Assembly (NCBI GenBank): GCA_964640665.1
Contig: CAZXHT010000012.1
Coordinates: 1-64,000 of the forward strand
Source: DATKYQ01 sp964640665
GTDB taxonomy: Bacteria; Myxococcota; B64-G9
Direction: 5' to 3'
Length of the DNA stretch: 64,000 nucleotides
Under the pieces are notes generated by a model, which was not told where the DNA came from, did no database searches, and was given only the letters and a program-made list of their open reading frames with translations. Positions 57,785 through 64,000 of the stretch are shown in pieces. Numbering within the stretch: the first letter of the stretch is position 1; the number at the start of each line of letters is the position of its first letter. Made by a program: the position numbers and the translations under genes.

Positions 57785-58654
57785 TTGGATGATAAGCTAG
57801 GTCAGAGGTTCCTTGAACTCGTTCGGCTTACCTCCTGTGACTTGGCCCCAGATGTCGAACAAGCCCTAGTGGCGGCGCGCGATGTCGAAGATGGCCGGGC
57901 GCGCTCGACGCTGGACTGGATGCTGAAGAACTCATCCGAGGCCAGGCGCAACTCGCTGCCCATTTGTCAGGACACGGGCACGTTGATCTTCTACGTCGAT
58001 CACGGGTCTGACATCCTGACAAAAGACATTGAGAACGTGGCGCGAGAGGCCGTGGCCGAGGCCACGCGACGATCATTCCTGCGACCCAACGCCGTCGATC
58101 CAATCAGCGGCAAAAACACGGGAGATAATATTGGTCGCGGCAATCCGTATTTCCACTTCAACCAGACCGAGGAAAAGGGGCGCTTGAAGGTCAGGTTGAT
58201 GCTCAAGGGCGGCGGCAGCGAGAACTGCGGCGTTCAATACTCGCTGCCCGACAGTAAGCTGCACGCCGGCCGAGATCTTCAGGGCATCAAGCGCTGCATC
58301 CTAGACGCCGCCTACAGGGCGCAGGGTTTCGGCTGCGCCCCGGGCACACTAGGTGTGGGAATCGGCGGTGACAGGGGAAGTTCGTATATCGAGTCAAAAG
58401 AGCAACTTTTCCGTAAGCAGGGCGAGCCGAATCACGATAAGGATCTGGATGTTTTAGAGCGGGAACTGACCGAGACCCTCAATCGCCTCGAGATAGGGCC
58501 GATGGGCTTCGGCGGAAAGACAACCGTGCTGGGTGTCAAGATAGGCTTGCGACACAGGCTGCCGGCTTGTTATTTCGTGACCATCAGCTACATGTGTTGG
58601 GCCTACCGGCGCCGCTCGATGACAATCGAAGGCGACAGCGTCGTATACGAGTGA
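57785..58654 (+). CDS. Class I fumarate hydratase/tartrate dehydratase alpha subunit
   Basis: About 289 aa. C-Q-D-T-G-T near residue 60, G-G-S-E-N-C-G near residue 140 and G-F-G-C-A-P-G-T-L-G-V near residue 180 provide the three iron-sulphur Cys ligands of oxygen-sensitive class I fumarases. The preferred start is TTG 57785, preceded by AGGAGGTGTTGAA. It would convert fumarate and malate, or tartrate, with the next gene's product as second subunit. Confidence 0.9.
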   Translation: MDDKLGQRFLELVRLTSCDLAPDVEQALVAARDVEDGRARSTLDWMLKNSSEARRNSLPICQDTGTLIFYVDHGSDILTKDIENVAREAVAEATRRSFLRPNAVDPISGKNTGDNIGRGNPYFHFNQTEEKGRLKVRLMLKGGGSENCGVQYSLPDSKLHAGRDLQGIKRCILDAAYRAQGFGCAPGTLGVGIGGDRGSSYIESKEQLFRKQGEPNHDKDLDVLERELTETLNRLEIGPMGFGGKTTVLGVKIGLRHRLPACYFVTISYMCWAYRRRSMTIEGDSVVYE

Positions 58655-58674
58655 TGTGCTCGGGGAGAAATGCC

Positions 58675-59256
58675 ATGAAAACCATTCAGCTGCCGACATC
58701 CGAGCGTGTCATCCGCGATCTTCAGGTGGGCGACGAAGTGGGCATCAGCGGCCTGATGATCACCGCCCGCGATGCCGCCCACAAGTACATGATCGAACAG
58801 GATGCCGTTGAGGTGAAGAATATCATCAGAGACGGCATGATCTATCACTGCGGCCCGATCGTGGCCCGCGACGGCGACCAGTGGCGCTTCGTGGCCGCCG
58901 GCCCGACGACATCCAAGCGCGAGGAACCCTACGAGGCCGAGATCATCGAGCGCTACGGGGTCAGGGCGATCATCGGAAAAGGCGGCATGGGCGAAAAGAC
59001 GCTGCATGCCTGCGCCAAGCATGGCGCGGTCTACCTGCACGCCATCGGAGGTCTGGCGGTGATTCTGGCCAAGTCCGTGCGCCGGGTGGTTGCCGTGCAC
59101 AAGCTCGATGAGTTCGGTGTGCCCGAGGCCATGTGGGTGATCGAGGTCGAGAATTTTCCGGCGGTGGTCACCATGGATTCCCACGGAAAGAGCCTGCACG
59201 CCGATGTGCTCGACAAGTCGACACGGCGATTCGCTGAACTGAGTGCGTCGATCTGA
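58675..59256 (+). CDS. Class I fumarate hydratase/tartrate dehydratase beta subunit
   Basis: About 193 aa. D-G-M-I-Y-H-C-G-P-I near residue 58 and G-P-T-T-S-K-R-E-E-P with K-G-G-M-G further on fit the beta domain. It is 20 bp after the alpha subunit and starts after GGGGAGAAATGCC. The separate alpha/beta arrangement is common in anaerobes. Confidence 0.9.
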   Translation: MKTIQLPTSERVIRDLQVGDEVGISGLMITARDAAHKYMIEQDAVEVKNIIRDGMIYHCGPIVARDGDQWRFVAAGPTTSKREEPYEAEIIERYGVRAIIGKGGMGEKTLHACAKHGAVYLHAIGGLAVILAKSVRRVVAVHKLDEFGVPEAMWVIEVENFPAVVTMDSHGKSLHADVLDKSTRRFAELSASI

Positions 59257-59271
59257 AGAATGGAGACAGTC

Positions 59272-59913
59272 ATGAAAAGCGTGTCCAGCGCCAGTGTGTT
59301 TTTTATCCTGGCAATGTGTTCCGCCTGCGCTGGGAGCGGGGGAGGAGACAACACCGGCGCCCTGGCCTACGTGGGCATCGGCGAGGGTAAAGTGTTCGAC
59401 TACGACATCGACATCGGGTTGGCTCTACCCGAGGCCGGAGAGGTCAAGGTCGTCGGGATCGACCCGGAGTACGCCGACGGCGAGGAATGCTACAAGGTCG
59501 ATATGCGCCAGAGCGGCTTCCCGATAGCCACCCGCTGGTACCAGGTTACACCCGCCGGCTTGTTCCTGCTGGGAGAAGACGTCATGGAAAGTTCTATCGT
59601 CGTCGAACGCCGCTATCTGACCCCGGTCAAGCTCTTGCCGTACCCGCTCGAAAACGAGCAGGGCTTTCCAGTGCAGAGTTGGTCGACCCAGACAGACGTC
59701 GAGCAGGGCGGCAGCGAGATGCATCGTTTCGATAATATTGCCAAGGAGTCGATTCAGGTGCCGGCCGGAACTTTCGAAGTCTTCCACCTGGAGCATGCGC
59801 GAAAGAGAGACGGCACGGATATCCCCACCCTGGAGGAGTATTTTTCGCCCCAAAACTGGTACGTGCAGTTCGAATATCCCAAGGATTCAATCTGGCAGTT
59901 GAAGCAGCCGTAA
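59272..59913 (+). CDS. Lipoprotein, hypothetical
   Basis: About 213 aa. The signal peptide ends in C-S-A-C-A, a lipobox-like site, followed by a G-S-G-G-G linker. A beta-rich domain follows (D-Y-D-I-D-I-G, Y-L-T-P-V-K-L-L-P-Y-P) with no family recognised. Start 59272 follows TGGAGACAGTC, 15 bp after the fumarase beta gene. Function unknown. Confidence 0.75.
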   Translation: MKSVSSASVFFILAMCSACAGSGGGDNTGALAYVGIGEGKVFDYDIDIGLALPEAGEVKVVGIDPEYADGEECYKVDMRQSGFPIATRWYQVTPAGLFLLGEDVMESSIVVERRYLTPVKLLPYPLENEQGFPVQSWSTQTDVEQGGSEMHRFDNIAKESIQVPAGTFEVFHLEHARKRDGTDIPTLEEYFSPQNWYVQFEYPKDSIWQLKQP

Positions 59914-59931
59914 CTTTCCTGAAAAGTCAGA

Positions 59932-61827
59932 TCAGATCATCTTTTCAATCAGCAGGCGCTTGCTTTTCAGCAATGAACCGCTCGCGGCCAGTTCCTGCGG
60001 GATGCGACAGGTGCCCGGCTCGGCGCCGGGATCGCCCAGGCTGGCGTGGATCGACTTGAGTCCTCCCAGCCAGCGGCGCCCGTCCCGGACGTGAACCAGG
60101 TCACCGATCTTCGCGGCCATGCGTTTCATCGCGGCCGGATCGACCTGGACCAGGTTGATCTCGCCTGCTTGCACTTGTTCGATGAAGACCGGTCGGGCGC
60201 TCACCTCGTGACCCTCGGCCAGGTTGGGCGCGGAGCCCTTGAAGATGCGCATGGCATCCTTGATCGTGTTCCAGGTAAGCCCCTTGATCCCGGTGCGTTC
60301 TCTGGGCCGGGTGAAGAAGGTTACGACGATGCCGATAGCCGCCGAGACGGCCAGGGCGTACAAGGCCCTGATGTATGTGAAGGCTTTGTAGCTGGGTTGG
60401 GCGATGTCCCCGTGGGCGAACATGGGAGTGCCGTGTGAGAACGGAGTAATCAACTGGGGCCAGACAAAGCTCAGGCCGACCGCCAGCGAACCGCCGATCA
60501 TGGTCCACAAGGCGGCCCGGGGCGTGAAGCGGTTCCAGAAAACTCCCAACAGCAGAGCCACTGCCATCGGCGGAGTAACCGCCGCCGTGAAGGTGCCGTG
60601 GGCGACATAGATTGATTCGAACTGGCCGAAGACCGGCACCAGCATCAAGCCGACAGCCGCGGTGCCGAGTGAAACCCAGCGCGAGGCCGACAGATAGTGC
60701 TTATCGGATTGGCCCGGCTTAATATAGGGACGATAGATGTCGTTGACTGCCACGGCGCTGACGGCGTTGATCAGCGTGTCGGCGGTCGACATCAAGGCTG
60801 CGGTCAGGGCAGCCAACACAAGTCCGAAGACGCCGGGCCGGCAGAGGGCATCGGCCACCACGACGAAGATGTCATCCAGGTCGGCGGGGACTTGAATCAG
60901 GCCGGCCGCGGCCAGCGCCTTGCCTATCCAGCCGGCGTTGGAGACGGCCACTGCCGCCAGCGGCATGAGCACCAGCAGAATGAAGAACATTGCCTTGCGT
61001 CCCTCGCGCACCGAGCGCGCCGAGAGGAAACGCATGATCAGTCCCTGGTTGAGAAAGTAGAAGGCGACCCCATTGCCGAAGGCGTCTTGCCAGAAAATAC
61101 CCACCGAGTTGAAATCGGCGGGGCGGTTGAAGTTGGCGAAGGGTAGGCGATGCCCGGGTGGCAGAAGGTGCCAGAAATTGGAAGCCCCGGCCAGCAAGCC
61201 TTTCTCGTCCCCCAGCGCCGAGAAGCCCAGAAACAGCAGAACGAAGCCGGCTACCAGCAACAGCATGCCCTGCAGCAGGTCGGTCATGATCACCGATGTC
61301 TGGCCGCCGGCCATGACGTAGAAGCCCGTCACAACCGCCACAAGTGCAGCCGCGCCGAAGACCGGCCAGCCCAGTAATACGTTCAGGCACTTGCCCAGAG
61401 TCAGAAGGTTGATGCCGATGTAACCCACCATGTAGACCAGCAGGATGATGGTGGCCACGCTGCGGGAGGGGCGGTCGAAACGCTTCTCGAAGTACTCCGG
61501 AATAGAGGTTATACGCATGAAGTAGATGATCGGCAGCCAACCGAAAGCCCAGAGCGGCATCCAGAACCAGTCGTTAAGGTATGTCATGCTGCTCGACAAC
61601 CCGTAGGTGAAGGCCTTGGAGCTGTACTTGTAGAAACTGTAGGAGCCGACCGTGGTGGCCACGCAGGAGAATGCGATCAGCCACCAGGAGAAGCGCTGCC
61701 CGCCGAAGAAGAAGTCCTTGGTAGACTTGGTGAAGCGTGCAAACAGGGCTCCGAAGCCGAGTACGACGACGAAGTAGCCGATGATCAACCCGTAGTCGAG
61801 CGGGGTGCCAACGATGGAGTCGCTCAT
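59932..61827 (-). CDS. Sodium/solute symporter (SSS family)
   Basis: 631 aa with about 14 membrane helices. F-F-F-G-G-Q-R-F-S-W-W near residue 39, G-Y-I-G-I-N-L-L-T-L-G-K near residue 135 and A-A-L-T-A-A-L-M-S-T-A-D-T-L (Na-site) near residue 340 identify the sodium/glucose-type family. The last 150 residues are a soluble tail. The substrate (sugar, acid or other) is not clear. It is preceded on the same strand by a 65-aa membrane protein gene, 9 bp away. Confidence 0.88.
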   Translation of the reverse strand: MSDSIVGTPLDYGLIIGYFVVVLGFGALFARFTKSTKDFFFGGQRFSWWLIAFSCVATTVGSYSFYKYSSKAFTYGLSSSMTYLNDWFWMPLWAFGWLPIIYFMRITSIPEYFEKRFDRPSRSVATIILLVYMVGYIGINLLTLGKCLNVLLGWPVFGAAALVAVVTGFYVMAGGQTSVIMTDLLQGMLLLVAGFVLLFLGFSALGDEKGLLAGASNFWHLLPPGHRLPFANFNRPADFNSVGIFWQDAFGNGVAFYFLNQGLIMRFLSARSVREGRKAMFFILLVLMPLAAVAVSNAGWIGKALAAAGLIQVPADLDDIFVVVADALCRPGVFGLVLAALTAALMSTADTLINAVSAVAVNDIYRPYIKPGQSDKHYLSASRWVSLGTAAVGLMLVPVFGQFESIYVAHGTFTAAVTPPMAVALLLGVFWNRFTPRAALWTMIGGSLAVGLSFVWPQLITPFSHGTPMFAHGDIAQPSYKAFTYIRALYALAVSAAIGIVVTFFTRPRERTGIKGLTWNTIKDAMRIFKGSAPNLAEGHEVSARPVFIEQVQAGEINLVQVDPAAMKRMAAKIGDLVHVRDGRRWLGGLKSIHASLGDPGAEPGTCRIPQELAASGSLLKSKRLLIEKMI

Positions 61828-61836
61828 GACGAAATA

Positions 61837-62034
61837 TCAGCCCGGCGAAGCCAGCAGCATGAAAGAAAGATGCAGTCCGAAAATCAATAACAGGCCGCCG
61901 ACCATTCCAAAAGTGTTGCGGCGCATACGCACGGTTGCCAGGCCGACATTACCCTGGCGCCATGCGTAGATCATACCGACGATGAAGATCACTCCCCCCA
62001 CGGCGTAGTTGTAGATAAAGCTGTTCCAGGCCAA
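61837..62034 (-). CDS. Small membrane protein upstream of the symporter
   Basis: About 65 aa with two hydrophobic segments (A-V-G-G-V-I-F-I-V-G-M-I and G-L-L-L-I-F-G-L-H-L-S-F). TTG 62034 follows GGAGGATAAA; the longer upstream frame lacks support. Tight spacing to the symporter suggests it is an accessory subunit, as small proteins often are for SSS transporters. Confidence 0.65.
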   Translation of the reverse strand: MAWNSFIYNYAVGGVIFIVGMIYAWRQGNVGLATVRMRRNTFGMVGGLLLIFGLHLSFMLLASPG

Positions 62035-62164
62035 TTTATCCTCCGCGCCATGCTTGCGCTTTTGTTGCACAGAGATATCTGGGCATGGCTGCTTTGTCAA
62101 CTTGACAGGTTCTGTAACAAGCGGTAGTTTCCGTGAACTATTTAGGGGGATAGACGGCAGGGGA

Positions 62165-62593
62165 ATGACGACGCGCAGACCGAAATTGGGCAAGACCGGC
62201 AGGGTGGGGTGGCCTGTATTAATTCTGCTGGTTTTCGGCTGGATGGCGCAACTTCCCTTTGTTCACCAGATACACTTGGCCTTCGACAATGTGGAGCACA
62301 TCTGGTGCCCCTGGCACCAGCGACTGGAACACGTGGATGCCCAGCGGGATGATACAGAGTCGGCAGGAGAAAGACGGCGGACTCCCGGGTCGGACATCAC
62401 AAGCGCGAACGGTAGGATCAAGCGTCAAGCCTGCCCCTTGAGCCTGATGCATCAGGTCACGGGCTCGTTCCTGCAGATTTCCTGGTTGCAGATATATTTG
62501 CCCGAACGAAAGATTTTCGGCGGGCTCGATAACCCTCTCCTTTTCTCCGATGTCTTGTATTACGCGCCAAAGCTTTCCCCGCCTTTCTGCTGA
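62165..62593 (+). CDS. Small membrane protein, possibly metal related
   Basis: About 142 aa. One hydrophobic segment (W-P-V-L-I-L-L-V-F-G-W-M) is followed by H-Q-I-H-L-A-F-D-N-V-E-H-I-W-C-P-W-H-Q-R-L-E-H, rich in His and Cys, hinting at metal binding. The second half is unrecognised. The ATG follows GGCAGGGGA. It is placed before a porin gene. Confidence 0.6.
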   Translation: MTTRRPKLGKTGRVGWPVLILLVFGWMAQLPFVHQIHLAFDNVEHIWCPWHQRLEHVDAQRDDTESAGERRRTPGSDITSANGRIKRQACPLSLMHQVTGSFLQISWLQIYLPERKIFGGLDNPLLFSDVLYYAPKLSPPFC

Positions 62594-62682
62594 CCGGATC
62601 AAAATACTGATTGACATTTTTTCGCTGAACGTCGCAACCGATCCACAGTTGTGGCAGTTGGGCCTAATAGCAGGAGGAGGCA

Positions 62683-63915
62683 ATGAAGAGTACCACAACC
62701 ATGGCGCTGACAACTCTCTTTGGTTGTTTTCTGTTCATTTCCCCGGCGTTGGCCGGGCAGGCGGACGACGATGACGAGATCGAGCGTTTGCGCAAAGAAG
62801 CAGGAGCCGCCATCGAGCAGACCAGTAGTGAATCCGAAGACGAACTGCCCAGGCTCCAGACCGATACCGTCTTCAGTAGCGGCAACCGCGCACTGCAGGC
62901 CTTGAACCCCGAGATAAGTGTGGTGGTCGATGCCGGGGCGCGGGCCAAGATGACCGATTTTGACGGCGATACACTTGGTGACGAGTCGCAGTTCTATTTT
63001 AGGGTGCTGGGCCTGCATTTTCAGGCCAACCTCGATCCCTTCTCGTTTTTCAAGGCCACAATCGGGTTTCATGCGGACGGAGTCGAACTGGGCGAGGCCT
63101 ATGCCACCTGGGTCAACGTGCTTCCCGGGCTCAACCTGACGCTGGGCAAGTTCAGGCAGCAGTTCGGAGTTATCCAGCGTTGGCACGTCCCTTCACTGGA
63201 CCAGTACGATTTTCCGCTGGCGATCACAACTCTTCTTGGATCAAGCGGCCTCAACCAGATAGGTTTTTCGCTCGAGTGGCTCGTTCCCGCCTTGTGGACC
63301 GATGATCAGCGTCTCGTGCTGCAGGTGACCAACTCGTCCAACGAGCATCTCTTCAACGGACAGCAGTTTGGCGTGCCTGCCGCACTGCTGCACTGGAGCC
63401 AGTATTACGACCTGAGCCGGTCGACCTATCTTGAACTGGGCCTTACGGGCATGCTAGGCACCAACAACAAGCGCAACCTGCTCGACGAAAACGGCGACCG
63501 CAGCGACGAGCCTTGGCGCATGACAACGTTGGCCGGGGCCGATTTGACCGTATCCTGGTCGCCTTTGAACAATGAGCGCTACCGGCATTTGACATGGCGC
63601 AGCGAGTTCTACTGGGTCGGGCAGGAGACGCCCGATGGTTACCTGGCTGCCGGAGGGGGATACAGTTATCTGGACGCCGGCCTGAGTGAGGTTTGGGCCA
63701 TCGGGGTGCGCGGTGACCTGACCCAGCCCTTCACAGTCGACAACGACGGCCGTTGGATCTGGCAGGCGGTGGCCTACCTGACTTGGTGGGAAAGCCCCTG
63801 GGTCAAGATCCGCCTGCAACTCGCGCACAAAGACGGCGACGGCCAGCCGACGGAGGAAATGCTCATGATCCAGATGGTATTCTCCGCCGGACCGCACAAG
63901 CACGACCGATATTAG
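62683..63915 (+). CDS. Outer-membrane porin-like protein
   Basis: 410 aa with a signal peptide ending in A-L-A-G. The mature protein has about sixteen amphipathic beta-strand-like segments and aromatic turns. It starts with a short acidic linker and ends with M-I-Q-M-V-F-S-A-G. N-terminal residues suggest a periplasmic helix. It is probably a beta-barrel substrate or metal channel. The start follows AGGAGGAGGCA. Confidence 0.75.
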   Translation: MKSTTTMALTTLFGCFLFISPALAGQADDDDEIERLRKEAGAAIEQTSSESEDELPRLQTDTVFSSGNRALQALNPEISVVVDAGARAKMTDFDGDTLGDESQFYFRVLGLHFQANLDPFSFFKATIGFHADGVELGEAYATWVNVLPGLNLTLGKFRQQFGVIQRWHVPSLDQYDFPLAITTLLGSSGLNQIGFSLEWLVPALWTDDQRLVLQVTNSSNEHLFNGQQFGVPAALLHWSQYYDLSRSTYLELGLTGMLGTNNKRNLLDENGDRSDEPWRMTTLAGADLTVSWSPLNNERYRHLTWRSEFYWVGQETPDGYLAAGGGYSYLDAGLSEVWAIGVRGDLTQPFTVDNDGRWIWQAVAYLTWWESPWVKIRLQLAHKDGDGQPTEEMLMIQMVFSAGPHKHDRY

Positions 63916-63934
63916 GTCGAGGAGGAAACTCATC

Positions 63935-64000
63935 ATGCGAAAATCTTGCATTACAATACTCTCGTTGACGTTGATGGCAGCGATCATGATCCCCAGCGCT
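63935..64000 (+). CDS. Start of a secreted protein (signal peptide only)
   Basis: ATG 63935 follows GGAGGAAACTC. The 22 codons visible begin M-R-K-S-C-I-T-I-L-S-L-T-L-M and continue hydrophobic, typical of a signal peptide. The rest lies outside the window. Its place after a porin suggests a substrate-binding protein, perhaps for metal ABC uptake; this is only an inference. Confidence 0.6.
   Translation, partial: MRKSCITILSLTLMAAIMIPSA

Overview
The window looks like chromosomal DNA of an uncultured Gram-negative bacterium of the Deltaproteobacteria/Myxococcota type. The grounds are: GC-rich coding with many GTG and TTG starts, numerous secreted Cys-rich lipoproteins (C-x-x-D-x-D-C-P style repeats), a Che cluster with extra GAF and discoidin-like members, a NuoABCDHIJKLMN complex I operon, TonB/ExbD-like proteins and an outer-membrane porin. 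The lineage is an inference; no 16S or other decisive marker is present.

Layout. 1-3.9 kb: end of a chemotaxis operon (cheR-cheB-GAF coiled coil-cheY) followed by a secreted protein with a discoidin-like domain. 3.9-8 kb: TetR regulator and small lipoprotein (minus), then an inositol-phosphatase / CpsB-type PHP phosphatase / flippase-like operon. 8-13.6 kb: a large ceramidase-like lipoprotein divergent from two paralogous Kazal-like Cys-rich lipoproteins. 13.66 kb: a CAU-anticodon tRNA with its own promoter and terminator, followed by an AT-rich aspartyl-protease-like gene that looks acquired. 15.1-18.4 kb: LytTR response regulator, LytS-type kinase and two LiaF-like membrane proteins, flanked by two copies of a 15-bp repeat. 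18.8-29 kb: mixed genes, including an orphan antitoxin, a POT transporter with a large insertion, MIF-type tautomerase, amidohydrolase, B12-binding radical SAM protein, a class II aldolase with a histone-H1-like lysine tail, and an M15-like peptidase. 29.1-40.3 kb: ExbD-like gene at the end of an 11-gene complex I operon without nuoEFG. 40.4-50.7 kb: GH92 mannosidase, a decayed gene, GDPD, SDR, rhomboid, cold-shock protein, AsnRS, M23 peptidase and a TonB-like protein. 51.2-64 kb: PEBP protein, SprT-like metalloprotein, Ig-like lipoproteins, RlmN, PfkB kinase, HU, two-subunit fumarase, sodium/solute symporter, and the start of a possible metal-uptake operon.

The most notable region is 50840-51197. 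Two overlapping small genes, missed by ordinary ORF calling, each appear to contain an in-frame UGA that is read as selenocysteine. Each UGA is followed about 20 nt later by a stem-loop with a G-starting apical loop, the bacterial SECIS layout, and each Sec is followed by a cysteine (U-M-S-P-G-C and U-S-F-M-C). They would encode 61- and 62-residue membrane selenoproteins translated as a pair.

Limits: all calls rest on reading the sequence. No database search, structure prediction or folding calculation was run. Start codons were chosen from visible Shine-Dalgarno sequences and signal peptides.
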